Origin: Bombardia bombarda
Lineage: Eukaryota; Ascomycota; Sordariomycetes; Sordariales; Lasiosphaeriaceae
Assembly (NCBI GenBank): GCA_030512295.1
Contig: JAULSR010000002.1
Coordinates: forward strand, 5,270,001 to 5,334,000
DNA length: 64,000 nucleotides
Direction: 5' to 3'
In this document: positions 1 to 11,446 of the stretch, in pieces
Layout: each line of letters opens with the position of its first letter
Position numbering within the stretch: the first letter of the stretch is position 1
Program-made: the position numbers and the translations under genes
The notes under the pieces: model-generated
Databases searched by the model: none
Seen by the model: the letters and a program-made list of their open reading frames with translations, nothing else
Told to the model about the DNA's origin: nothing

Positions 1-689
1 TGCTGCGGAACCAATGTGCCCATGCCCCTAACATAACCTGCTGATTCTTTGAAAACTCTCGTAACTGACATAGATACGTAGCACGTACCCATTGCTCCAA
101 GCAATTGATGCAAGGCTTGGCATAAGAAAGCATCATCGAGATTTCTGGCGGGTTTTTTTTTTATAACTAGCTTTATCAAACTTACAGAATTCTCTTTTAG
201 TATAAATGTTGGTCAGCCAGATGCAGCCGTGTGTTGCTGGTCGCAAATGTCAATTGCATCGGGCTTTCATCCGCAGTTGCTGTAAACTGGTGGGGTTGTC
301 GGAAACCTAAGCTCAGGTGTAAAGGAACCTTGAAATTTGTTACACCTCCAAACCCATAACGCGCCCAGTTTGTTAACGGACCGCATTTCTTCGATATCGC
401 CTCCATCTATTGACTTTAGATTGGACTGTCTTTGGACGTACTTTATTTACAGTGTGCTGTATCTTTCGTGGGTAAACTAAATTTCCCACTTTTCCCCTTT
501 CCCACTCTCCTCTCGTGTCGGTATCCCAGCTCACACCACTCTCAGAATCACGCCCAAACTCACTTTGCCCAATTCTTCGTCTTATCAAATCACATCAGAA
601 TTTCTGGACAGGACGTGTTGATTTATGCCACCTCAACCATATCCATATCACATAAGAGAACAAGGCTCTGCCTAGATACAACACCAAAA
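1..689. other. Intergenic / 5' flank of RRN11-like gene
   Basis: No coding segment is recognisable here. A T10 run lies near 153-162. The stretch from about 480 to 689 is C/T- and A-rich and is probably promoter and 5' leader of the gene that starts at 690. The reading frame of that gene is open back to about 432, but the first in-frame ATG is at 690, so the upstream open part is treated as leader. Confidence 0.6.
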
Positions 690-2735
690 ATGGAAATAGA
701 CACAGAACCAAGCCGCGACAGACGGAAGCGCAAACGGTCCCTCTCATCCTCAGCCACTCAAAACAAAAGGGGCACAGCACCGCCTACCGGTAAAGACACT
801 ATCAACCCGCTTTCCCACTCCCCCAGCACACTCAAGCAGTTCGCCGTGGCCGGGTGGCCGGTCGACCGCCCGCTGCCTTCCTCACTCCACCTGGGCTTCC
901 CACACCGTCCGATTCAACACAGAGAGGAAGAAGAGGAAATAGATGAAGACGATGAGCGAGATTTCGACGACTCCGACGCAGAAACCACTAGCCATCGCGG
1001 TCGTCGCAGAGCCGGGAAAGCCAATAGAAGCAAAAAGCGTGGTCATCCAGACCCCAAGGGCGACGACAACGACGATGACGAGACTGACGCCACCACCGGG
1101 CCTGAGAGTGAAAGCACCGGGAAAAAGGAAAAGAAACGCCGCAAGAACGACGGCGGCCGCCGGAGTCGTGCAGCGCACGCCAACCAGGTGGGCGGGTTGG
1201 TCGAAACAATTAAAGAGTGTCTTCTCGATGGCAAGATCGCAATGGCAAAGCGCGTCTTCGGGATGCTGTCACGCGCAACGATCTACGGTAAGCCGGTGGA
1301 CCTGCGCTATAGGGGCTATTGGGAGCTCGGGTTGGAAATTATGAAGCGAGATGGAGAGGAGGAGGAGAAGGAGAGAGAGAAACAGAGAGAGAAACAGAGG
1401 GAAATCGAGCGACAGAACCGGCAGCAGTGGGAGAGCCGGAAACGGGGCGAGGAGGTTATGGATGGCCAAGAGCATCATCGTTCAATGGGCGGTAGCGGCG
1501 ACGAGGGCGGCGACGAGGAGAACAGCAGCAGCAGCAGCAGTGAAGATGACGACGGCGACGGCGACGGCGACGGCGATGAAAACGAAGAAGTAATAATATC
1601 AGAAGAAGAATACCAGCGTCGCCGCCAACGCGCCGCACACAACCTCGAGAGCGTCAAGACCTACCTTACCAGCATCATCCACCGGTACCCCTGGGTGCGG
1701 CAGTTCCCCAACAGCGTCAGCGCCGTCGACTTCTACCCCCACCTGTTCACCTACGAGATGAACTACATCCACGAAGAATACACTCAGGAGACGGCGCGAC
1801 TTGACCGCTGCTTCCACGAGGGACTCCTGGATGGCGACGGCGACGAAGACAGCAGCAGCAACAGCAGCGATGAGGATGATAAAGAGGAGAAAGAGAAGGA
1901 GGAGGAGGAATACAACCAAGAAGACCAACAAGATCGCATGGACCTTGACGACGACGACCAAAACCAAAACCAAAACCAAAACCAAAACCAGGACCAAGAT
2001 AAACCCATGCCGGACAGTACCAGCACCCCCAACAGTCCCAGCAACAGCAACACCATCACCACCAGCAGTGCATCCAGCATGAAGCAGCTCCGCAAACAAA
2101 AGGAGCGCTTCCGCCTTGCCATGCTGGCCAAGGCGCGTGACCTAGCCGACAGGCTGGACAACGTCATGGAGGCTCTGCCCTTTTCAAAGGACCACGAGCT
2201 GCTGTACATACGTGCCATGGTCGCGCTGTTCGTTAGCGAACTGTACGATGCGGCGAACGTCTCGGCGCCGGGACCGGCGGCGCTTGAGCACTTTGTCGAT
2301 GCTGTCAAGGCGCGGGATGCCGAGCGGGTCAGGGCGAGGGAGCTGCTGATAAAGATACGGAATGGTGGAGGGACGCTGGCGGAGGGGATTGCGAGGCTGA
2401 TTGTTACGCTGGATCCTGACTATGAGGAGGATGAAGACGAGGAGGAGGATGGGGAGAATGATGAGGACGAGGATGAGGACGAGGACGAGGAGGATGGTAG
2501 TAGTGAAAGTGATGAGGATGGTAGTAGTGAAAGTGATGAGGTTGGCAGTGAAAATGACGAGGAGGGTAGCGAAATTAGCGAGGAAGATGTTGATGAGGAG
2601 GAGGCTAGTGCAGATGATGGGGAGGAGAGGGGCAGTGAAGATGGCGGGGAGGAGGATGGCGGTGACGATGAGGACGGCAGTAGAGGTGAATTAGAAGTCA
2701 CGCTGCCCTTGTTCTCATCATTGCCAATGAGATAG
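690..2735 (+). CDS. rrn11: RNA polymerase I-specific initiation factor, RRN11-like
   Basis: Intronless reading frame of 681 aa. The start is the first in-frame ATG and sits in a good context (accaaaaATGG). The recognisable part has two blocks: about residues 165-215 (GLVETIKECLLDGKIAMAKR, then RYRGYWELGLEIM) and about 315-365 (KTYLTSIIHRYPWVRQFP, then FYPHLFTYEMNYI). These fit the fungal RRN11 family, the TBP-associated core-factor subunit that recruits Pol I to the rDNA promoter in the nucleolus. Between and after the blocks the protein is highly charged: a basic KKEKKRRKN stretch, EKEREKQREK repeats, a QNQNQN tract and a very acidic tail of about 100 residues. The assignment rests on remembered family similarity in a poorly conserved family, so it is good but not certain. 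It converges on the EED gene downstream. Confidence 0.72.
   Translation: MEIDTEPSRDRRKRKRSLSSSATQNKRGTAPPTGKDTINPLSHSPSTLKQFAVAGWPVDRPLPSSLHLGFPHRPIQHREEEEEIDEDDERDFDDSDAETTSHRGRRRAGKANRSKKRGHPDPKGDDNDDDETDATTGPESESTGKKEKKRRKNDGGRRSRAAHANQVGGLVETIKECLLDGKIAMAKRVFGMLSRATIYGKPVDLRYRGYWELGLEIMKRDGEEEEKEREKQREKQREIERQNRQQWESRKRGEEVMDGQEHHRSMGGSGDEGGDEENSSSSSSEDDDGDGDGDGDENEEVIISEEEYQRRRQRAAHNLESVKTYLTSIIHRYPWVRQFPNSVSAVDFYPHLFTYEMNYIHEEYTQETARLDRCFHEGLLDGDGDEDSSSNSSDEDDKEEKEKEEEEYNQEDQQDRMDLDDDDQNQNQNQNQNQDQDKPMPDSTSTPNSPSNSNTITTSSASSMKQLRKQKERFRLAMLAKARDLADRLDNVMEALPFSKDHELLYIRAMVALFVSELYDAANVSAPGPAALEHFVDAVKARDAERVRARELLIKIRNGGGTLAEGIARLIVTLDPDYEEDEDEEEDGENDEDEDEDEDEEDGSSESDEDGSSESDEVGSENDEEGSEISEEDVDEEEASADDGEERGSEDGGEEDGGDDEDGSRGELEVTLPLFSSLPMR
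1958..1990 (+). repeat. CCAAAA hexanucleotide repeat (coding, QN tract)
   Basis: Five exact CCAAAA copies plus a partial one lie inside the RRN11-like reading frame and encode alternating Gln-Asn. As a six-base unit, any change in copy number keeps the frame. Confidence 0.95.
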
Positions 2736-3056
2736 ATAGGGAGTGTACTTATGGGTGAAATATCCATGCTGGTGTTTGTCTGTTGATTTATAGCTCTACT
2801 CAATCACTTCCTTTGATCTCCCTTAGCACCCAGCCACAAGCTTCCTGAGAAGAAGTTGGGCCAGCGGCATTATGATAGGCTAGGTAGTACCTACAGCATA
2901 TTCAGCTCCCGCAGAATGCCGAAGAGCAGTGCCACTGGACGTGTAAGGTAGCCAACCGTCAATCACAGAATACTATATATGTACATCAATTAAGTCCTCC
3001 CCCGATTCGCCTTTTGGCTATTAAGCATTCTCATGAGCTCAACCAGGCCGAACAAC
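2736..3056. other. Short convergent 3' intergenic region
   Basis: 321 bp between the stop of the RRN11-like gene (+) and the stop of the EED gene (-). It should hold both 3' UTRs. No gene or repeat is seen. Confidence 0.7.
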
Positions 3057-5192
3057 CTATGCCCCAGATGAGGGCGTAGGTGCGGGGGTTGAGCCCTTTC
3101 TTCCGAAAGGGGTCGAGCCCTTAGTATCCCTTCCCCATCGCTGACATATCAATATCATGTTGTTGTTGCCCACCACAAGGCACCATTCCCCCTCGGTGCT
3201 CCAGGCGACCTGCCTCCCGACAAAAGAGACGGGATAATCAGCAACCGCCACCGTCCTATGCGGCTTGATCATTCCATGCGAATTCGTCGTGTCGTACATT
3301 TCAGCCCATTCACTGAGCGTCACCTGGTTGTAGCTAACGGCTGTAGCATTGGGAATACTCTGCGGATCTGGACTCGCCGAGACAACAGCCGAACTTTCGG
3401 GTTTCTTGCCCTTCTTAACCTGGAGGAATGACGGCTTCTCAGGCGGCGTCATCCTCTTGCCAGCCTGGAAGGCCTTGACGTCCGCCATGTACCGTTCGTA
3501 TGCGCCGAAGCGCGCAATGTCCCAAAACAAGATTTTAGACTTTGCGTTGCAAAAGGCCAGGATGGGATGCTTGTTAGGGACATGATAGACGTTGAAGCGC
3601 AGGTAGAATTGCGACATGCAGTCTGGAGTGTGGAACTGCAGCAGGCGCGTGAAGTAGGCTGGTTGGGCCTCCGATAACGTTGGACAAAAGGCCGATCGCG
3701 TCTTCTTGGAAGGATCATATGTTGTCGGGGCTTGTGAGGGAAGAAGAGGCGGGTCATCGGAGCAAAACCCTTCAACGCGCCAGAGCACAATGATATCCTC
3801 GTGACAAGCACGCGAGAGGATAAGGTCGCCAAAGAAGGCCACGCTGTTTTGTATGGAGCGTCAGAATCCGACCGAAACCAAGAGGTTTTGTCAAACGTAG
3901 ACTTACCAGTCGACCAGATTGTTGTGGACTTCAGATGTCGAAAATTGGGGGTAATGAATTACAATGGGAATGTCGACGTGTCCCGTGGGGAGCTCTGGGA
4001 GCGTCCACTGTGATGATGATTAGTAGCTGTCCTCAATCACATCTATCTGCTTCCAGAACACTTCACTTACTAAATTGATGACCTGGTCGTGTCCTGCTGA
4101 AATCACATGTTGTCCTGTGCTATGAAAAGCCTTAGAAGTAATGTGAGTATAGAATCACCAGATAGACGGCAGAGGCCAAAACATACCACACTTAGCAAAT
4201 CCCATGAATGCCCTTCGCCGCCAAGCAAGCAAACACATGACTGCTCTACATGAACGGTTGCCAGACTCCATATCCTGACTGTAGTGTCTTCTGAGGCTGA
4301 GGCAATAATATAAGGGTTACCAGGCGACGTAGCGAGATCGTTGATGCCCTAAATTTTCCGTTAGGTTTGAGCCCCAGTTTGAGGGGTAGGGAGTCCGAGA
4401 GGTATCTTCAAACTTACACCACCATGACCAACAAGAGTCTGCGTAGAATAGTCAGTCCAGGCTGTCCAACAAGTGATATAATAAGAGTGGGAAAGAGCTA
4501 CCTTGACCAGCTTCCCCTCTACCACGTCGTAAATTTTGACCTTGGCATCGGCACCCGCGACACAAAGCCATGGCCGCTCAGTCTCGGGACACTTGGTCCA
4601 ACAACAGCAACAGTTGCACGCGCTTTCCTAAATTAGGCGAGTGGGTAGAGGTCAGATATCATATCATCAGATGGGACCGACTGAGGTGTCCATGCGCACT
4701 TACATCGTCATCCCTGATGATCTTGAGGATCTCACATGGATTTTTACTCTGGTCGGGGTTTTCGTTGAGTCGTGCAATAACCACCTTTGTTGCATCAGAC
4801 AGGGGTCAGATATGATTCTTTGAGAAATTGGGAAGTGGTAACCAAATGGGCCACCATGAGACTGACATGTTTCTTGCTGGCGGCAGCAAAGAGAGGAGCC
4901 GTCCCGGGAGGATTGTAAGGGTAGAATTTGACGTCAAAAATTTCTTTAGACAGGAAGCGCCCTCATTAGCTTGTATGTACTATGAAGAGGGGCAGGTCCA
5001 GGTCGGAATAGCTTACCAAAAGATGGTTGTTCGCCGGGCGGCAACTCCCAGTCGTCCTGGTCAAAGAACGTGAGTATCAACTGCTCTGGTCACTTGCTTC
5101 GGGAGATAATGTGTCCCACACACCTGGAGTACGGCTGAGTATCGAAGCTTGGGGATATCCCATTCGCCTGGCTCACCGTTGGAGGGCGACAT
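3057..5192 (-). CDS. eed: Polycomb protein EED homologue (PRC2 WD40 subunit)
   Basis: Spliced gene in ten exons: 5192-5124, 5056-5017, 4943-4867, 4784-4704, 4627-4502, 4438-4418, 4348-4187, 4130-4071, 4007-3907, 3843-3057 (507 aa, all phases agree). WD40 features run in order: EIFDVKFYPYNPPG, CVAGADAKVKIYD, TLVGHGG, IIASASEDTTVRIW, VISAGHDQVINLW, the EED-specific stretch VHNNLVDCVAFFGDLILSRA, then RFNVYH and AFCNAKSKILFWDI, ending AWSTEGEWCLVV. This order and the NLVDCV...GDLILS signature separate EED from generic WD40 proteins. EED binds H3K27me3 and activates the EZH2/KMT6 methyltransferase in the nucleus, so the organism probably has Polycomb silencing. Exon 6 is a 21-nt micro-exon. The fungal insert between the last WD repeats (KKGKKPESSAVV region) is longer than in animal EED. 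Confidence 0.9.
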
Positions 5193-5981
5193 TTTTAGGT
5201 CTGCCGTGGTATAATACCATCAATTTAGGTCCTAGCGGCAATCTGCTTGATGCTACAAGTTGAGTTCTGTAAATCGATGTATTTTATGAAGGTCCAAGGC
5301 TATGGTGATGTGATATAGTATTCAGTGATATGTGTCCGGGATGTGATTTGCGAATTGGGTTCCAGGAGGACTCGCCAAGGCACCTATAGAGGAGACCAAG
5401 GTTCGTTGTTTCGGCGGTTGCAAATCGAATTCGTGATTGCCTGTGGTAAATTGAAAAGTGTTGTAAAGCGTGAACGCGACGCGATCTTAGCAGGGGTTTA
5501 ATTGAGCGTGCACGTCCCTAACCTTTTTTGCTACAGGGCGCTGTAATTCCGGACTCCGGCAGGCAAATATTAAATCTGAAGCGAGTCGTATTGTTGTGTA
5601 ACGAATTTCCATTATGAATACACAGGTACGTAACCCGAATATGGGTATACCATCGAAGAAGCAAACTCTGCAAATGAATCGTATCTTCATTGGGCCCAAA
5701 AAAGCTCCTTACTTGCTTAATACCTTTACCCAAACATTTCTGCGCTGAAAGCCTCTTGAAAACATGTCCATCACCGCCCAGAAAAAAAGACTCCCTTACG
5801 CCCGCTTGTTGCCGCAAACGGGACAAGTATCTTGAGGAGCAAAGGATGCAACAAAATAGTTCCATGGTAGTTTCCTAGCCATAGGAAAAATGGGGAAAAA
5901 AGAGAAAAAGAAATGGGAAGACCCGTTCAAAGTGAAAAGTGTCACTCGAGAAGACACCAATCATAACTCATTCACCTCTCA
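5193..5981. other. Intergenic, EED promoter and dehydratase 3' side
   Basis: 789 bp between two genes of the same strand. It must contain the EED promoter and leader and the 3' UTR of the dehydratase. No convincing coding segment was found. Confidence 0.65.
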
Positions 5982-7651
5982 TCAAACACCTGCCACGATA
6001 CCATCTCCTATCATAACGGGGCCAGCCCCTTCGCCCCAACCTGGCTCCACAGCAGTACCATTCCCCTGGCCGTCACCATCGACATTAGAAACCTTGCGCT
6101 TCTTGTTCTGAGGCTGACTCTGACTTTGGCCCTGGTTTGCTTCACCGGCAGGCTGTGGCGAATCCGTGATGGGCTCCTTATCCGATATCACCTCGCAACC
6201 AGCGACAACAGGAAAGGGGCTAAGAACCTTAGTAATATCGCCCCACCATTGCTCTCCAAAACGTCGATACCACTCGACAGTGATGCGCAGGCCATCGGCA
6301 AAGCTGGTCTTTTGCTCCCAGCCGAGCTGGCGCAGTTTGGTGCCGTCAACGGCATATCTGTGGTCGTTGAAGGGGCGGTCGTGCGTGTACTTGACCCACA
6401 GGCCAAAGGCCTCGGGCGAGTTGTGCTCGAGATCCATCTCGGCCAGCAGCTTCCCGCACAGCGACAGATTGCTGATCTCGTCGTGCGAGCCCACGTTATA
6501 GATCTGCCCCAGCTGGCCCTTGTGGAGAATTGTGTCAAAGGCATCTGCCGCATCGCCGGCGTACAAGTAGCGCCGCGTCGGAGTGCCGTCGCCGTGCAAG
6601 ACTACCGGTTGCCCTCGGTTCAAGAGACATGTGAACTTGGGTATAATCTCTGCTGCGCTGTCAGTAGTTGGCCATGCTGTTATTCAAGAATAGTGACAGG
6701 GATAAGGTATAATAGAAATATTTTATAAGCAACGAAATCCTTACTCTCAGGGTATTGGTGGGGGCCATAGACATTATTGCTCCGCACAATGATGGCTGGT
6801 AGCTTAAAACTCTTTTGATATGAATGGACGAGCATTTCAGCGGCTGCCTTGCTTGCCGCATACGGATTTGTAGGGGCCAGAATGCTGGTCTCCAGCAGAT
6901 CGTCATCGTCATCCTTGACCTCTCCATATACCTCGTCTGTTGAGATGTGGATGAAGCGCTTGATGCCCACCTTTTTCGCGCTCTCCAGGAGCACGTGGGT
7001 GCCATAGACATTGGTGTGAGTGAAACCGTATGAGTTTCCAAAGCTAAGATCCACATGCGACTGGGCCGCAAAGTGGAAAATGGTGTCGATGTTATACCGC
7101 TCCAGGCAGTCGATAACCTCGGAAGGGTTTGTGACGTCGCCCTGGTAGAAGGTAAAGTTGCGCCTGTCGTTCAAGACCCTGGTGTTGTTGAGTGATGCAC
7201 AGTAGTCCAGCTTATCGAATGAGATGATGTTGTAGGCTTGCGGGTATGTTAGGGTCAGATGTCGAACAAGCCAACATGCGCTACATGACCAGATGTCAGT
7301 CAGTTTCCAACATGCCCTTTAACTGCGGTGCAACGACTGCAGTGCAACGAGAAGCTCTGTGAGGCATACATAAACCCAGCTCCTCCTGTGACCATGATGT
7401 TCTTCACATTGGGAAGTGGCGTGAACTTTGTGGTACCAATGAGCACGGGAGCATCCTTCCAGACCCCACGATCGTCGAAGAAGCTGTACCGCCGTTTATT
7501 GGCAACAGAACCTTTAGAGATAGACCAGATGGATTAGCAAAAGGGATACCTGAGACAGCCTAGACAGTGGCTGGAGGTCTGAGAGACTGGGACGGGCCGA
7601 CGACTCACTTTTAGACGTGCCATTGGTCGGCTGAAGAGCTGCAATAGTCAT
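5982..7651 (-). CDS. NDP-glucose 4,6-dehydratase (extended SDR, UDP-rhamnose pathway type)
   Basis: Four exons: 7651-7609, 7511-7370, 7280-6745, 6649-5982 (462 aa, phases agree). The NAD-binding loop TGGAGFIACWLVRHL is created across intron 2. The family motifs follow: FDKLDYCASLNN, YQGDV, FAAQSHVD, HISTDEVYGE (about 175-181), the catalytic YAASK (Tyr about 202, Lys about 206), RSNNVYGPHQYPEK, RRYLYAGD and NDHRYAVD. These define dTDP/UDP-glucose 4,6-dehydratases; filamentous fungi such as Magnaporthe and Botrytis have a UDP-glucose enzyme giving UDP-4-keto-6-deoxyglucose, an intermediate to UDP-rhamnose, in the cytosol. No epimerase/reductase partner lies next to it. After the fold ends (WWGDITKVL) there is a low-complexity tail of about 60 residues containing NKKRKV. 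UDP versus dTDP specificity cannot be read from sequence alone. Confidence 0.88.
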
Positions 7652-9922
7652 TTTGGTCTACAGCGTATATAAATGTTTAGCCGAAGACTCGGGATGCCAG
7701 CCAGGGCAACAAGGAAAAAGACGCGAAGACCTAGAAGATAGGTACGTAGATAGATAGGTATTGACGAGTGAGTTGCTTTGGTTGGCCTTAGCGTAGTCAT
7801 AAGGCGGCCACCTCTTTCATTCCATGGGTGCTATCACAAAGAACTCCAATGTACGGATAGGTAGGCTACACCTTCCCTCCCTCAGCTTAAGCACGCTTAA
7901 TCCGTATGTACACCACCCAGGCACTGTCACATACTGAACACGCGTACTATCGCATCGGAGTAAGCTTCTTTCGGGTACATTCGTTTCGCTCGTGCGCGAT
8001 GGTGGGGGTGGGTAGAGGGACTTGGCCAATTGCTTGGTTGGGGGAAATGAAGACAGAAACCGGAACCGATGCCGAGATGTTGAGGTAGGTAGGTACGTAA
8101 TGAACTTGAGATAGATATCCCGTAGGTAAGGTATAGGATAAGCGGACAAATGCTCGTATCGTCTAAAAAAAAAAGTAGGACCAGATTTCCGCGACCTAAG
8201 GCAAAGAAGACAAAAGACCGACCCTCTGCTCCTCAGTGGCAGAGAACCTACCTAGCCAGATATCTTCAGCTGTCCATCCTAGGTACGAATTCGGCCTGCC
8301 CAGGTCACTGGTGCCAATTCGTGCCAGTTGTGGCCAAGCTTTGAACTTGGTACATACATGCATCGAGGTATTTTTTGTTCTCGTTGTGGTGACGACCCGA
8401 TAGGGTGGCCGGGCAGCGAACTGGACTGTCACTGCACTGGGGCGGCCAGAGCATGGGTGTCCCCGGGCCGCCCCTGGCAGAAACAATTCTCGGCATGCAG
8501 CAGGTGGAGTCGTACCTGGAACTGACGGGAGGAACGACCTTAGCTCAGCACCAACCTGGGTCTAAATTGGCGTCGGGGATGAATTTCAGGTAATCAGTGT
8601 CGTATACACTACTATCTTCAACTTCCTCATGTCGTTCATTTACTTCAAGCAGGTTCTACATGTATTAAGAGAAACACATAGGCCATACTAGGCATTACTA
8701 CTAAGCTTCTATAGTAAGTTTAAGGCATTTCTCCATCGTCTCAAAGCATTCTATCACGGTCATCTTGTCGACGGAAGTTGGAGCATTGTTATGAATGACC
8801 TGGCATCTACCTTTGTAATTGCTGCCCACCCTTTTCTTTCAGAACGCGTGTCTTTTGATACCCGGGCCACGTCGGCCCCGTAATCTCTAACAGGGAAGTG
8901 CCCACAATAAGCACTGGGGAAACGATGAAGGCCTGACAGTACGAAGCGGTCGGCATGGTATCACCACACTACTGTTGTCAAGTATGCACACGAAACACAG
9001 TAAAAATGGGTACGACGCGTAATCATATGAGAATACCTAACTACCTACAGTATGTATATATTTGGCTAAAGCTGGAAGCTCCGAAGTGACACGAGGAAGT
9101 TGCGCTCACTGTACTTCAGGGTATCCGTGTTTCCACATAGCACACCATCTGTTACGAGATGTAACCCTCTATCGTGCTCAAGCCCTATGACGGCACGTTC
9201 CAACCGACCTAAGGAAAACATAAGTGGCCTTCACTGTGGTTGGTGGACGAAATCCCCATCTCACCAACCACTAGCTCGACAATCCAATAGTTCCATGCCG
9301 ACTCCATCAATCAAGTTCCAGCCGAATGTGCCGCCATGTTTCCCCCAATGCGATAACGGCTATCATATGTACTATACGGGATGCGAAGCATACGGCGCAT
9401 TGTAGTATAATTCATTCTTTCAGCTCCCAGGAGTGCGCCTGTCCAATGTAGAACTGCAGCTCAGTCGGCCGCCACCCTCTCCCCCCTCCTTGGTCTCTCG
9501 CTTCCATCGGCTAGCTAGGTATAAATTGGGTATCGCTACCTATCCCCATTCTAGCCCACCTAGCCTACCCGGTGATGAAGCACATATGGCTTTATTTCCC
9601 GGCGCGAGCCTCGCGTGTTCTTGATTGATGTCGATCACCCTGACAAGCGAAGTTCCTGCTCTTTGTGTATCTGCCTACTTAGCTATTGTCATATTGCGTA
9701 ATAAAGATATGTATTGCGCTTAAGTCCCGACCCAACCTGCTGGTAACTGCCTTCCCAAGGGGTCCAGACATATTGCGGATACCCTCACGGCCGGCACTTG
9801 AAGCCTCTACTCGCGGCCAACCAACAAACACTTTGACGTTGCCTCACTACGACGACAAGACACGACACGAGCAGTTTCTGAGTCGCGCCAACCTCAAAAA
9901 GCGACACCAAGTAGCTAGGACT
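7652..9922. other. Divergent intergenic region
   Basis: 2.27 kb between the divergent dehydratase (-) and transporter (+) genes, so it carries both promoters. It has scattered AGGTAGGT/GGTACGTA tracts (7738-7760, 8083-8097). Short open frames occur but none shows a recognisable domain or a codon pattern like the neighbours. Confidence 0.6.
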
Positions 9923-11213
9923 ATGGCCGTGGAACTGAAGGAGCGAAGCGGCTCCCTCTCATCCTCCGTGACAGGGACCCCAACCTTCGAGAGCCATGAG
10001 AACCACGACGAGGATGATGCCGCTGGCGAGAAGCTCAGGTCCCCCGATGAGCTGGAGATGGGACACGATGATGGCGATGACGAGGAAGCCAACAGTCTAC
10101 TCTCACAGGAGAGACAGGCCACAGAGCCACCATCGCCACCGAGTTCCTCTGTCACGCCGCTGCTCTGGATGGTCATCAACACCTTAGCAACAGTAGGGAT
10201 TGTATGTATCAACAACCTTCGAAACCAAACCTGCACTCCAGCGTTGCTAACTTTTCCAACAAAGGTCTTCACCAACAAGGCCATCTTCTCCGAGCCATCT
10301 CTAAAGCTCGCCCAGCTCACCTTTGCCTCATTCCACTTCTTCATAACCTGGCTCACCCTCTTCATCATCTCCCAACCACGGTTCGCCTTCTTCGTCCCAC
10401 GGCGAGCCTCCCTCAGGGATATCCTCCCCCTCTCCGTCGCCATGTCCCTCAACGTGATCCTGCCCAACCTCTCCCTCGCCTTCTCCACCGTCACCTTCTA
10501 CCAGGTCGCCCGCATCCTCCTGACCCCCACCGTCGCCGCCATGAACTACGTCCTCTACAAGGCCACCCTCCCGCGCAACGCCATCCTCGCCCTCATGCCC
10601 GCGTGCCTCGGCGTCGGCATGGTCTCCTACTTTGACTCCCTCCCGGCCGCCGACGCCACCGTCAAGACCACGTCGGGGCTCGGCGTCGTCTTTGCCTTCT
10701 CCGGCATCTTCGCCTCCTCGCTCTACACCGTCTGGATCGCGAGCTACCACCGCAAGCTCAAGATGACGAGCATGCAGCTGCTCTTCAACCAGGCCCCCGT
10801 CTCCGCCTTCATGCTGCTCTACGTTATCCCCTTTGTCGACATATTCCCCATCTGGCAAGAGGTGCCCGTGAGCCGCTGGGTCATGATCATGATGAGCGGC
10901 TTCTTCGCTTCCCTCATCAACATATCCCAGTTCTACATCATTGCTCAGACCGGCCCCGTCTCGAGTACCGTGGTTGGCCATGTCAAGACGTGCACCATTG
11001 TCACGCTGGGCTGGATCGTCTCGGGCCGCGCAATCGGCGACAAGTCGATTCTGGGTGTGTTGGTTGCCCTTGGAGGCATCATTGCGTAAGAGTCCCCTTT
11101 TCGTTGTCGCGATTTTGTTGTTTGGAAGAGTTGTGAATGCTGACTGACTTGTGTCTAGATATTCTGTTGTTATGCTCCAAGAAAAGGCTAAGCAGGCTGC
11201 ACGGGGTTCTTGA
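9923..11213 (+). CDS. TPT/SLC35-family nucleotide-sugar or triose-phosphate translocator-like protein
   Basis: Exons 9923-10201, 10265-11085 and 11159-11213 give 384 aa. The first 75 or so residues are acidic and hydrophilic (GHDDGDDEEAN). They are followed by about ten hydrophobic segments, starting SSVTPLLWMVINTLATVGI, then the family mark VFTNKAIF, QLTFASFHFF, SLAFSTVTFYQVARILLTPTVA, a central GLGVVFAFSGIFASSLYTVWI and late QTGPVSSTVVGHVKTCTIV. This order is that of the DUF250/TPT group of drug/metabolite transporters (SLC35E-like), normally in Golgi or ER membranes. The substrate cannot be told. Intron 1 is 63 nt, a multiple of three with no in-frame stop. The C-terminus KQAARGS is basic. 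The start chosen is the ATG that begins MAVELKERSGS. Confidence 0.86.
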
Positions 11214-11446
11214 CAGGACTGATCAGCACAGTGAGTAGTCGATTTTAGCGTTCTGAAGGTTCCGTATTTATTCCGTACATCCCATTTAAAGGCACTCGAA
11301 ATATTTCCCTCGTACCTTACACATGTTGTTCAACATAAAGTCCCACTAAGCCACCTCTGCTTGATAAACGAGATTGAACGCATGCAGCCACAAAGATGGC
11401 AAGTAAACTGGTTGGTATTTTGAATGAATCTGCACCACATCTGTTC
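11214..11446. other. Convergent 3' spacer
   Basis: 233 bp between the transporter stop (+) and the RPF1 stop (-); presumably shared 3' UTR sequence. No feature seen. Confidence 0.6.

Noticed and set aside
1599..2308. Hydrophobic antisense frames with LVLVLV repeats that look like membrane proteins
   Set aside because: They are the reverse reading of the acidic and QN repeat codons of the RRN11-like gene.
10328..10981. 217-codon Gly/Asp/Glu-rich open frame antisense to the transporter
   Set aside because: A shadow of hydrophobic membrane-segment codons read backwards.
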